Source: UBA3478 sp964217345 (GTDB taxonomy: Bacteria; Bacteroidota; Bacteroidia; Flavobacteriales; Flavobacteriaceae). Taken from it: a stretch of DNA of 64,000 nucleotides. The stretch spans positions 1-64,000 of the forward strand of contig CAXPJI010000032.1 of assembly GCA_964217345.1 (NCBI GenBank), given 5' to 3'. The position numbers were made by a program, and so were the translations under genes. Below, piece after piece: positions 25,510-33,890 of the stretch. Below the pieces are notes generated by a model, which was not told the DNA's origin, made no database searches, and worked only from the letters and a program-made list of their open reading frames with translations. Within the stretch, counting starts at the first letter, position 1, and each line of letters opens with the position of its first letter.

Positions 25510-26142
25510 ATGGAGCACCTACACTACCTTCATAAAGGTTCTGAAGAGCCTTCAGAGGACTGCATTGTATTGCTCCATGGTTATGGAAGTTCAGAAGAGG
25601 ATCTTTTTGGTTTTGCAAGGTATTTACCAAAACATTTAACCGTATTTTCTCTAAGAGCGCCCTATTCAACAGGGTTTTCTGGATTTGCTTGGTATGCAAT
25701 TACTTTCGAAGCGGACGGCACAAAATGGAACGATATTAAACAAGCTGAAGACTCTGTAAAAAGGATCAAAACAGAAATTGACTTCTTGAGAAGTAAATAT
25801 AATTTAACGGGCAAAGTACACCTTTTAGGATTTAGTCAAGGATGCATACTGAGTCTAGCCCTAAGTTACCATTACCCAGACTCTTTTTATTCAATTATTG
25901 GGCTAAGTGGCTATCTAAATGAAGAAATTCTTCCTTCAGAAATTAAATCTTTACCAAACACCTATTTCTATCTCTCACACGGCACTGAAGATCAGGTAAT
26001 TCCCGTAGAATGGTCTCAACACTCTTCTGAGAAAATGAAGTGTCAAGGTTTGAATGTTAAGTATCACAACTATCCTACAGGACACCAAGTTCATCCCGAT
26101 AATTTTCGCGACTTCCTAGGCTTTATCAACTCACATGCTTAG
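25510..26142 (+). CDS. Phospholipase/carboxylesterase family hydrolase
   Basis: A 210-residue alpha/beta-hydrolase of the carboxylesterase (Pfam Abhydrolase_2) family. The triad is Ser109 in LGFSQGCILS, Asp161 in HGTEDQVIP and His192 in PTGHQVHPD; the oxyanion loop is LLHGYGSSEED. There is no signal peptide, so it is likely cytosolic, acting on short esters or acylated proteins. ATG at 25510, 5 nt after the dihydroorotase-like gene, so the two are one transcript. The TAG overlaps the stop of the convergent micro-ORF by 3 nt (26140-26142 against 26139-26141). Confidence 0.9.
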   Translation: MEHLHYLHKGSEEPSEDCIVLLHGYGSSEEDLFGFARYLPKHLTVFSLRAPYSTGFSGFAWYAITFEADGTKWNDIKQAEDSVKRIKTEIDFLRSKYNLTGKVHLLGFSQGCILSLALSYHYPDSFYSIIGLSGYLNEEILPSEIKSLPNTYFYLSHGTEDQVIPVEWSQHSSEKMKCQGLNVKYHNYPTGHQVHPDNFRDFLGFINSHA

Positions 26143-26264
26143 CGAGCTTCACACTGCTCTAGCTGATAAGTTAATTGCTCTAATTTTCGCTGATAATTAA
26201 CCGCTAAAAAAATGAGGATGATTAAGGTGAAGAAAAATAAATATCTGAAAATACTCTTACTCAT
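26139..26264 (-). CDS. 41-residue putative membrane micro-protein
   Basis: A short ORF that fills an otherwise empty gap. The product has a positively charged start (MSKSIFRY), one membrane segment (about 8-22, LFFFTLIILIFLAV) and a charged, helical tail rich in Gln/Glu/Leu that could be a short coiled coil, ending EQCEAR. Its ATG overlaps the stop codon of the MBL-fold gene as ATGAGTAA (8 nt), a classic coupling arrangement, and its stop overlaps the convergent esterase by 3 nt. The exact fit supports a real gene; no homologue is known to me. Confidence 0.6.
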   Translation of the reverse strand: MSKSIFRYLFFFTLIILIFLAVNYQRKLEQLTYQLEQCEAR

Positions 26265-27045
26265 TACTATTAAATTCTAGTTTTAGGTTGTCATAAGCTA
26301 AGAAAAAACCTTCTGGCAAATCAGCAGACACCTCATTATGAAAACCCATGGTATGACTAATATGTGTGAAATAAGTTTTATTCGCACCAATTCGTTTTCC
26401 TAAATCAATGGCCTCACTTAACGATAGATGAGAATGGTGCGGCTCATGTCGTAATGCGTTAATAATTAATATATCCAAGTTGTCTAATAATGCTATTTGA
26501 TCTTCAGAGATATGCTTGATATCTGTAACATAGGCCAAACGACCTATTCTAAACCCTAATACCTGCATCCCAGCGTGATCTACTTCGATTGGTAAGAATT
26601 GAAATTCCTTCACTTTAAAAGGGATGTTTTTTGCAATGTAATTCTTAGTGATCTCAGGAACTCCAGGATACTGATAATTTTCATCGAAAATATAATCGAA
26701 TCGTTGAGATAGAGCCCTAAAAACCTTTTCGGTAGCATAAAACTGCATGTCTCCTTGCTTAAAAAAGAAAGGTCTAATATCATCTAAACCCATTGTATGG
26801 TCTGCATGTTCATGGGTAATAAGTACTGCATCTAACCTTTTTACTGGATTATTGAGAAGTTGTTGTCGAAAATCTGGGCCGCAATCGATAATTACATTGG
26901 TTTCGATACCTTCTATTAAAACAGAACTGCGGAGTCTTTTATCCTTGATGTCAGTACTCAGACAGACCGGATGATTACTTCCGATCACAGGAATTCCTTG
27001 AGAAGTACCGGTTCCTAAAAAGGTTAATGTAATAGCGCCTTTCAC
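26257..27045 (-). CDS. MBL-fold metal-dependent hydrolase (PhnP-like)
   Basis: A 262-residue metallo-beta-lactamase-fold protein of the PhnP / tRNase Z-like subgroup. It starts with the typical ITLTFLGTGTSQGIP and has the metal motif THEHADHTMGLDD, ligands in HAGM and YVTD, and FTHISHTMGFH near the end. Related proteins cleave cyclic phosphodiesters; the substrate here is unknown. The start is GTG at 27045: an in-frame TAG lies 4 nt upstream and no ATG precedes the conserved N-terminus. It is followed with an 8-nt overlap by the 41-residue micro-ORF. Confidence 0.9.
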   Translation of the reverse strand: MKGAITLTFLGTGTSQGIPVIGSNHPVCLSTDIKDKRLRSSVLIEGIETNVIIDCGPDFRQQLLNNPVKRLDAVLITHEHADHTMGLDDIRPFFFKQGDMQFYATEKVFRALSQRFDYIFDENYQYPGVPEITKNYIAKNIPFKVKEFQFLPIEVDHAGMQVLGFRIGRLAYVTDIKHISEDQIALLDNLDILIINALRHEPHHSHLSLSEAIDLGKRIGANKTYFTHISHTMGFHNEVSADLPEGFFLAYDNLKLEFNSNE

Positions 27046-27092
27046 ACCCTAAAATTAGCGTTAAATTTCTAAGCATTCACCCGATTACTTGT

Positions 27093-27100
27093 TACCTTTG
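27093..27100 (+). promoter_or_regulatory. -7 box (TACCTTTG) for the 491-residue unknown gene
   Basis: Exact TAnnTTTG, 20 nt before the ATG at 27121. It lies inside a short inverted repeat GTTAC-CTTT-GTAAC (27091-27104). No clear -33 TTG. Confidence 0.4.
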
Positions 27101-27120
27101 TAACGTTAGCTTCATCAACC

Positions 27121-28596
27121 ATGAGTAAAATTGTTTTTAGAGAAAGTGAATACGAAGTAGTTCCATCAATTCAGGACAAAACCCTTCGAATTAACCTAAA
27201 CAAAGATATTTACGGTTCATTTGCCGAGATTGGCGCCGGTCAAGAGACTGCACGCCATTTTTTTAGAGCAGGAGGTGCGTCTGGAACTATTGCTAAAGCG
27301 ATGAGCGCGTATGATAAATCATTCAGCGACGCTATTTATGGCACCGAACACGACGGGAGATATGTGACCGAATCTCGACTTCGAAAAATGCTCTCCCACG
27401 AAACGAATCTACTCGAGGAGCGTATTGATAAATCTCAGAATCCCGATTATCTTTTTTTCACTTATGCTAATACAGTAGCAACCATCGATTTCTCAAAAAG
27501 GTTTAAAGGTCATGGATGGTTAGGGATCAAATTTCAATTAGAACCGAATCAAAAGGTGTACAATGAGATCATTTTGCACGTTCGTTTCAAACAAAATGAA
27601 GCTAGATTACAGCAGGAAACATGCGGTATTGTAGGTGTTAATTTGATCTACGGTGCATTTTACAAGCATTATGAACCAAAAAAACTACTCAAATACCTCT
27701 ACGACCATATTGATAAAGACACCTTAGAGATTGACATGATTAATTTCTCTGGTCCTCATTTTGAACAGGTAGACAATCGATTAATGAGTTTACAACTGAT
27801 CAAAAACAATATGACTGAAGCAGTTATGTTTGGTCCGGATGGTAATAACCTATTACCTGCTGCTTTACTCTATAAAAAAAATATCCTCGCATTACGCGGT
27901 AGTTTTAGACCGGTTACTCGAGTCAATATCGATATGCTGAATAAATCGAGTAAGATTTTCATGGCTGAGGAAAAGGTAAATCAAAAGAATACCGAGGTAA
28001 TTTTTGAAATCACTCTTGATAACCTTAAGGCGCATGGTGATATCGACGAGAAAGATTTCCTAGCTCGAGCAGAACTATTGAGTTCGCTGGGGCACACAGT
28101 AATGATTTCAAAATTCCAAGAATACTATAAACTGGTTGAATACTTTCACAAATACACGAAAAACCGCATTGGTTTAACGATGGGACTCAACAACCTTATT
28201 GATGTATTTGACGAGAAGTATTATCGCCACTTAAGTGGGGGAATTTTAGAGGCCTTTGGAAAGTTATTCTTTAAGAATGTAAAGGTCTATCTCTATCCTA
28301 TGAAAGACCCAAGTACTGGTGCTATTTTAAATAGTGACAATATCAAGGTTCACCCTCGAATGAAAGATCTCTATAAATTCTTTAAGCATAACGGTAAAGT
28401 GAAGGACATCGAAGATTTCGATGAGAAAAATTTAGATATTTTCTCAAGAGAAATCCTTCAAAAAATTGCTGATAACCAACCGGGATGGGAAGAGATGCTA
28501 CCTGAAGGAATTGCAGATATTATTAAAGAAAAAAACCTCTTCAAAAACATTAAAGTTTCAGAAGAGATTTTCCCCTACAAGAATATTCTATCCTAA
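27121..28596 (+). CDS. Large conserved cytosolic protein of unknown function
   Basis: 491 residues, no signal peptide, no membrane segment and no nucleotide-binding loop I recognise. It contains long, apparently strongly constrained blocks: YGSFAEIGAGQETARHFFRA, GGASGTIAKAMSAYDK, NLIYGAFYKHYEPKKLLKYL, AVMFGPDGNN and SGGILEAFGKLFFKNVKVYL. I recall near-identical proteins across Flavobacteriia carrying inconsistent names (TonB-dependent receptor, nicotinate-nucleotide adenylyltransferase), none supported by what I see; it is clearly not a beta-barrel receptor. It overlaps the convergent bcp by 9 nt. A genuine gene of unassigned function. Confidence 0.9.
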   Translation: MSKIVFRESEYEVVPSIQDKTLRINLNKDIYGSFAEIGAGQETARHFFRAGGASGTIAKAMSAYDKSFSDAIYGTEHDGRYVTESRLRKMLSHETNLLEERIDKSQNPDYLFFTYANTVATIDFSKRFKGHGWLGIKFQLEPNQKVYNEIILHVRFKQNEARLQQETCGIVGVNLIYGAFYKHYEPKKLLKYLYDHIDKDTLEIDMINFSGPHFEQVDNRLMSLQLIKNNMTEAVMFGPDGNNLLPAALLYKKNILALRGSFRPVTRVNIDMLNKSSKIFMAEEKVNQKNTEVIFEITLDNLKAHGDIDEKDFLARAELLSSLGHTVMISKFQEYYKLVEYFHKYTKNRIGLTMGLNNLIDVFDEKYYRHLSGGILEAFGKLFFKNVKVYLYPMKDPSTGAILNSDNIKVHPRMKDLYKFFKHNGKVKDIEDFDEKNLDIFSREILQKIADNQPGWEEMLPEGIADIIKEKNLFKNIKVSEEIFPYKNILS

Positions 28597-29049
28597 GAGC
28601 TCAAGAATTTGGTCCGCGTGATCCTTGGTTCTAACCTTACTGATTACGTGACTAATAATTCCATTAGCATCCACAATAAATGTAGTACGATGAAGTCCAT
28701 CGTATTCTTTCCCCATGAACTTTTTAGGCCCCCATACGCCATAAGCATCAATTAACTGATGTTCGGTATCAGCTAGTAAATCATAGGTCAACCCATATTT
28801 TTCCTTGAACTTCATTTGTTTTGCAGGAGTATCTTCACTTACCCCAAAAATCTCAAAACCTTCTTTCCTTAATTCTGAAAATTTATCATTTAAACTGCAT
28901 GCTTCGGCAGTACATCCTGGGGTACTTGCTCTAGGGTAAAAGAAAAGTATATAAGCTCTTCCTTTTAGGTCAGAATTTTTTACGAGGTTTTCATTTTGAT
29001 TTAAAACCTGAAATTCAGGAGCCTTATCTCCTACTTTAAGTGTATTCAT
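28588..29049 (-). CDS. bcp: Thioredoxin-dependent thiol peroxidase (bacterioferritin comigratory protein)
   Basis: A 153-residue peroxiredoxin of the BCP/PrxQ class that reduces peroxides using thioredoxin. The active site FYPRASTPGCTAEACS has peroxidatic Cys46 and resolving Cys51, the typical five-residue spacing. The rest of the fold (DLLADTEHQLIDAYGVW, TFIVDANGII) matches. ATG at 29049; it diverges from nth over 29 nt and overlaps the preceding convergent gene by 9 nt. Confidence 0.95.
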   Translation of the reverse strand: MNTLKVGDKAPEFQVLNQNENLVKNSDLKGRAYILFFYPRASTPGCTAEACSLNDKFSELRKEGFEIFGVSEDTPAKQMKFKEKYGLTYDLLADTEHQLIDAYGVWGPKKFMGKEYDGLHRTTFIVDANGIISHVISKVRTKDHADQILELLG

Positions 29050-29052
29050 AAC

Positions 29053-29060
29053 TATTTTTG
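29053..29060 (+). promoter_or_regulatory. -7 box (TATTTTTG) for nth-uvrA
   Basis: Exact TAnnTTTG in the 29-nt gap, 18 nt before the nth ATG. No TTG at -33. Confidence 0.4.
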
Positions 29061-29078
29061 TTATAAAGTTACCGATTT

Positions 29079-29735
29079 ATGACTAAGAGTGAAAAAGTGG
29101 ATTTCTGTATGGAAACCCTTAAACAATTGTATCCTGAAATTCCTATACCTCTTGATCACAAAGACCCCTATACTTTATTAGTTGCTGTTCTGTTATCAGC
29201 ACAAAGCACTGATGTACGCGTTAATCAGATCACTCCGCTCCTTTTCGAAAAAGCCGACAACCCATACGATATGGTAAAGATGAGCGTAGAAGAAATAAGA
29301 GAGATTATTAAACCGGTTGGGTTATCTCCTATGAAATCTAAAGGTATACACGGATTATCTCAAATTCTCATCGATAAATACGAAGGCAAAGTACCCAATG
29401 ATTTAGAGGCATTAGAGCAATTACCTGCTGTTGGTCATAAAACTGCAAGTGTGGTAGTTTCACAAGCCTTCGGAGTACCAGCCTTCCCTGTTGACACGCA
29501 TATTCATCGACTAATGTATCGTTGGGGTTTCTCAAACGGCAAGAATGTGGTTCAAACCGAAAAGGACGCAAAGCGTCTTTTCCCTAGAGACAAATGGAAT
29601 GATCTCCATCTACAGATTATTTGGTACGGACGTGAATACTCTCCTGCTCGAGGATGGAATTTAGAAACAGACATCATTACTAAGACCATCGGTAGAAAAT
29701 CAGTCATCAATCAGTACTTAAAGTCAAAGTCTTGA
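29079..29735 (+). CDS. nth: Endonuclease III, without the iron-sulfur cluster cysteines
   Basis: A 218-residue bifunctional DNA glycosylase/AP lyase for oxidised pyrimidines. The helix-hairpin-helix LEQLPAVGHKTASVVV contains catalytic Lys121 (E. coli Lys120), and Asp139 lies in FPVDTHIHR (E. coli Asp138). The C-terminal region that binds a [4Fe-4S] cluster in E. coli has no cysteine at all (WYGREYSPARGWNL and on); the only cysteine is Cys10. I recall this being usual for flavobacterial Nth. ATG at 29079. It overlaps uvrA by 4 nt (TTGA), linking two repair genes. Confidence 0.93.
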   Translation: MTKSEKVDFCMETLKQLYPEIPIPLDHKDPYTLLVAVLLSAQSTDVRVNQITPLLFEKADNPYDMVKMSVEEIREIIKPVGLSPMKSKGIHGLSQILIDKYEGKVPNDLEALEQLPAVGHKTASVVVSQAFGVPAFPVDTHIHRLMYRWGFSNGKNVVQTEKDAKRLFPRDKWNDLHLQIIWYGREYSPARGWNLETDIITKTIGRKSVINQYLKSKS

Positions 29736-32491
29736 AAGCTAGTCACATACACATCAAAGGAGCTCGACTCCATAATTTGAAAAATATCGATGTACGTATA
29801 CCTCGCAATAGTTTTACCGTTATCACTGGTCTATCGGGTTCTGGTAAATCATCTTTAGCCTTCGATACTCTTTATGCTGAAGGGCAACGTAGATATGTAG
29901 AGAGTTTATCAAGCTATGCACGACAATTCTTAGGTAAATTAGATAAACCAAAGGTAGATCATATAACAGGTATAGCCCCTGCAATTGCCATTGAACAAAA
30001 GGTGACTAACTCAAATCCCCGTTCAATTGTCGGATCGACTACAGAAATTTACGACTACTTAAAACTTTTATACGCTAGGATAGGGAAAACCTACTCTCCT
30101 ATTTCTGGAGAACTTGTCAAACGTGATACGGTTTCTGATGTTGTTGATTTTATAATTTCCCAGGATGAGGGCTCTAAATGGCTACTTATTGCACCCATAC
30201 ATACTGGTGAGAAAAGAGAGGCTCATAAACTTGCTCAATTATATTCAGAAGCAGGCTTTGCTCGAGTGAAATACCAAGATAAGGTTTATCGAATTGATCA
30301 ATTACCTGAGAATTTCAAAGGGGATTTCGAGTTAGTAGTCGACCGAATTATCGTCAGAAGGGAAGATGAAGATTTTAAAAATCGACTTTCAGCGGCGGTT
30401 GACAACGCCTTTTTCGAAGGTAAAGGCACCTTACACCTTGAATCAATGGATACTGGTTTAAAACAGCTATTCAATGATCGTTTCGAAAAGGATGGTATAA
30501 CTTTCGATCAGCCTAGTATTCATCTGTTTAGTTTCAATAATCCATTAGGGGCTTGTAAAAAATGTGAAGGATACGGCGATTTAATTGGTATTGACCCTAC
30601 CCTTGTAATTCCTAATACCGGATTGTCAATTTATGAAGGAGCCATTGCTCCATGGAATACCGATCGATTTGTAAGGTATAAGGATAAGCTTATAGCCAAA
30701 GCCGCATCCATTGGCATCTCCATTCACAAGCCTTGGTTTGAGCTTAGCAATGAAACTAAATTGATTATTTGGAAAGAGCGAAAGTTATTTACAGGAATCG
30801 ATGCATTTTTCGATAAAATCGAAGAAAAAAACTATAAAATTCAAAACCGTGTACTTCTATCCAGATATCGAGGTCGATCAGAGTGTCCAGAATGTGAAGG
30901 AAAACGTCTTCGCAAAGAAGCTTCCTTCGTAAAGGTTGCTGACAAAAGTATTGCCGAACTACTATTAATGCCTGCTGAGGACTTACTCGATTGGATTAGA
31001 GGCATCAATCTAAACGAACATGATAAAGCGGTATCAGAACGAATAATCATCGAGATTACTTCTAGATTAGAGTATTTAGTAAAGGTAGGATTAGGCTACT
31101 TAACCCTTAACAGAAAATCAAGTACATTATCGGGTGGTGAAAGCCAGCGTATACATCTTGCTAATGCTATTGGAAGTAGCCTTGTCGGATCCATGTATAT
31201 TCTCGATGAACCTACTATTGGTTTACACTCGAAGGACACTCATCAAATCATTGAAGTTCTGCAAGACCTTAGAGATTTAGGAAACACTGTGATTTTAGTG
31301 GAACATGATGAGGATATCATGAAGTCTGCCGATTATCTCATTGATATTGGACCATTAGCCGGTAGCTTAGGAGGTGAAGTGGTTGCCGAAGGAACACCTG
31401 AACAATTTTTAAAATCCGACGCTCTTACCGCCAAATACTTAACCGGAAGATTAGAAATTACAGTCCCTGAAAAGCGAATAAAGCCCAAATACTTTATCGA
31501 CATCAAAGGCGCACGTGCACATAACTTAAAAAACATTGACGTAAGCATTCCATTAGATTGCCTAACCGTTGTAACTGGTGTTTCAGGTAGTGGAAAGAGT
31601 ACTCTCATCAGAGGTATTCTATATCCTGCCCTCTTAAAACATCTTCAAGGTCATGGTCCTAAAGCCTTGGAACACGATCATATCGGTGGAAGTTTAAAGA
31701 GAATTGAAGCCATTGAAATGGTCGATCAAAACCCTATCGGACGCTCTTCAAGATCGAACCCAGTTACTTATATCAAAGCGTATGATGATATCAGAGAGTT
31801 AATGGCACGTCAAAAGAGAAGCAAGCTCAATCAGTTTAAGGCAAAACATTTCTCTTTTAATATTGATGGCGGACGTTGTGATCAATGCAAGGGTGACGGT
31901 GAAGTAACTGTAGAAATGCAGTTTATGGCCGATGTTGTGCTCATCTGCGAGGCCTGTAAAGGAACTCGATTCAAAGAAGAAGTTCTTGAGGTTCAATTCC
32001 AAGAAAAGAATATTCATGATCTTTTAAAACTCACGGTGCAAGAAGCTTATGATTTTTTTGAAACTCACGGTGAGTATAAAATTGCTAGAAAACTGCGACC
32101 GCTAATCGATGTAGGCTTAGGGTATGTTCAGCTCGGGCAGTCTTCTGCCACTTTATCTGGTGGTGAAGCTCAGAGAATTAAGTTAGCATCCTTTCTTAGT
32201 AAAGGAAATAATAGTTCACGAACCCTTTTCATATTTGATGAACCAACCACAGGGTTGCACTTTCACGATATCAAGCTCCTTTTAGATTCATTTACCGCTC
32301 TTATTGCGAACGGACATACGGTAATCGTTGTTGAGCACCATCTTGATCTCATAAAATGTGCCGATCATATTATTGATTTAGGACCCGTTGGAGGAACTAA
32401 GGGTGGACAACTACTCACAGTTGGAACTCCCGAAGAAGTGGTACTATCTAAGGATTCGTTTACCGCCGAATACCTTAGATTAAAGATTTAA
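29732..32491 (+). CDS. uvrA: Excinuclease ABC subunit A
   Basis: Damage-recognition ATPase of nucleotide excision repair, 919 residues. Two ABC modules are visible: Walker A GLSGSGKSS (33-41) and GVSGSGKST (about 610), signatures LSGGESQRIHLA and LSGGEAQRIKLA, and Walker B YILDEPTIGLH and FIFDEPTTGLH. Zinc-binding cysteine pairs occur in CKKCEGYG, CPECEGKR, CDQCKGDG and CEACKG. There is no ATG: the start is TTG at 29732, overlapping the nth stop as TTGA, and the conserved KGARLHNLKNIDV follows at once. The 3' end overlaps the convergent flippase gene by 17 nt. Confidence 0.96.
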   Translation: MKASHIHIKGARLHNLKNIDVRIPRNSFTVITGLSGSGKSSLAFDTLYAEGQRRYVESLSSYARQFLGKLDKPKVDHITGIAPAIAIEQKVTNSNPRSIVGSTTEIYDYLKLLYARIGKTYSPISGELVKRDTVSDVVDFIISQDEGSKWLLIAPIHTGEKREAHKLAQLYSEAGFARVKYQDKVYRIDQLPENFKGDFELVVDRIIVRREDEDFKNRLSAAVDNAFFEGKGTLHLESMDTGLKQLFNDRFEKDGITFDQPSIHLFSFNNPLGACKKCEGYGDLIGIDPTLVIPNTGLSIYEGAIAPWNTDRFVRYKDKLIAKAASIGISIHKPWFELSNETKLIIWKERKLFTGIDAFFDKIEEKNYKIQNRVLLSRYRGRSECPECEGKRLRKEASFVKVADKSIAELLLMPAEDLLDWIRGINLNEHDKAVSERIIIEITSRLEYLVKVGLGYLTLNRKSSTLSGGESQRIHLANAIGSSLVGSMYILDEPTIGLHSKDTHQIIEVLQDLRDLGNTVILVEHDEDIMKSADYLIDIGPLAGSLGGEVVAEGTPEQFLKSDALTAKYLTGRLEITVPEKRIKPKYFIDIKGARAHNLKNIDVSIPLDCLTVVTGVSGSGKSTLIRGILYPALLKHLQGHGPKALEHDHIGGSLKRIEAIEMVDQNPIGRSSRSNPVTYIKAYDDIRELMARQKRSKLNQFKAKHFSFNIDGGRCDQCKGDGEVTVEMQFMADVVLICEACKGTRFKEEVLEVQFQEKNIHDLLKLTVQEAYDFFETHGEYKIARKLRPLIDVGLGYVQLGQSSATLSGGEAQRIKLASFLSKGNNSSRTLFIFDEPTTGLHFHDIKLLLDSFTALIANGHTVIVVEHHLDLIKCADHIIDLGPVGGTKGGQLLTVGTPEEVVLSKDSFTAEYLRLKI

Positions 32492-33890
32492 TAAATTCTC
32501 GAAGCTTTCCCCTTTGGTTAAGATGTATTAGAAAAATTGCTAATAATCCTATAGAAACATAAATCGCAAAAGCCTCGATTTGAATCCATGCCAAACTGGA
32601 TAAGACAATCGATATGACTGGCCAGAAGTAGTCTCGGCTCACCAATGATATCCGAAACCATCTCCATGCGAACCAATGTTTTAATGTGGAGAAAACACAA
32701 AATGTTAGCGCGGTAGCGAAGGCGGCACCTTTAAGACCGTATAAGGGTATCATCCAAACGTTGGTAAGTACCAGTAAAGCAAACATCAAAATGCTTAAAA
32801 CAAGATACTTTGAATAAAATTTAGAGTATTGAAATAGCGGTATGGTCAAGCCTGAAATAGCGTCGATAAATTTGGCGAAAATTAAAATGGGGATTAAGTC
32901 CAAACCCTTTTCAAACTCAACGGGCAGAACTAATTGGATTAAAGGCAATGCAGCCAACAACAACAGAACAATAAGTGAACTAAGATCTAAAATTTGATCG
33001 TTAGCACTTTTTAATTCATCAGCGACATGAAACGAGTTGCTATCTAGGTGGTAAGAGCGGGCCGTTTTAGGGCCGTATAAGGGTAAATAACCTCTAAACG
33101 GAATTGCAACGGTGGTTGCGATAAAAACAGCTACGGTATAATTAGCCACCTCAGAGGCAGTCATCAATTCGAACAGCATTACTTTATCTACCTCTAAAAA
33201 GAAAAGACTTAAAGAACTCCCTAGTAATACCAAGAACGAGTAGCTAAGTATCTTATTCCACTTTAAACCTTTAAAATTAAAGGAGGGTGAGATTCCTGAT
33301 ATTTTTAAGGCTGTGATCCATATGAGTAACGCTCGGGTTAAATAGCTTATTAACAAAAACAGAATAAAGGGTCTCCAATTAAAATCATACCAAATAAGAT
33401 GAATCAGGTATAGCGTTATCAGTAAACGAGGATATATTTCTTTTAAAAAAACACCGAATCGTGGTTTAAATTGAAGCTTAGCCAGAGCGAAACCAAGTTC
33501 GAAAACTCCCATTGATAAAGCAATAGCCAAAATAGTAATAGACTCATATAAGCTGAGATTATTGATAGCCTCAGAGTATTGGCCTAACCATTCATTAAAA
33601 AAATAAACGACACCAAATAAAATTGAACTAATCAGCGAGATTGCTAGTATAGCAAATCCTAATAAACGAGATCTTTGAACAGGGGTAATCGTACCATAAA
33701 ATCGAAGTAGCCCTTGAGGCATGCCTAGGCTTATAAAGGGCGAAATAAGTGTAGCTGAAGCTAGAATGAAAGCAATCGTACCGTATTGTTCTACACCTAC
33801 TAATCGGGTATAAAGTACAAGGGTGTTTAATGCTCCAAGAATAAAGCCAAAAAGGGTTAGTCCGCTCGATTGAATAGAGGTTCTATTCAT
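32475..33890 (-). CDS. Polysaccharide/oligosaccharide flippase (Wzx-like)
   Basis: A 471-residue polytopic membrane protein with about 12-14 hydrophobic segments along its whole length, beginning MNRTSIQSSGLTLFGFILG as in MATE-like oligosaccharide flippases. Family features: an N-terminal YTRLVGVEQYGTIAF and long loops containing charged residues in the middle. It would flip lipid-linked sugar units across the inner membrane. It overlaps the glycosyltransferase gene upstream by 4 nt (ATGA), supporting a shared surface-glycan role; the sugar is not identifiable. Converges with uvrA. Confidence 0.85.
   Translation of the reverse strand: MNRTSIQSSGLTLFGFILGALNTLVLYTRLVGVEQYGTIAFILASATLISPFISLGMPQGLLRFYGTITPVQRSRLLGFAILAISLISSILFGVVYFFNEWLGQYSEAINNLSLYESITILAIALSMGVFELGFALAKLQFKPRFGVFLKEIYPRLLITLYLIHLIWYDFNWRPFILFLLISYLTRALLIWITALKISGISPSFNFKGLKWNKILSYSFLVLLGSSLSLFFLEVDKVMLFELMTASEVANYTVAVFIATTVAIPFRGYLPLYGPKTARSYHLDSNSFHVADELKSANDQILDLSSLIVLLLLAALPLIQLVLPVEFEKGLDLIPILIFAKFIDAISGLTIPLFQYSKFYSKYLVLSILMFALLVLTNVWMIPLYGLKGAAFATALTFCVFSTLKHWFAWRWFRISLVSRDYFWPVISIVLSSLAWIQIEAFAIYVSIGLLAIFLIHLNQRGKLREFIKSLI

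Noticed and set aside
27121..28596. TonB-dependent receptor or nicotinate-nucleotide adenylyltransferase
   Set aside because: No signal peptide, beta-barrel pattern, plug domain or nucleotidyltransferase (H/T)xGH motif is visible.
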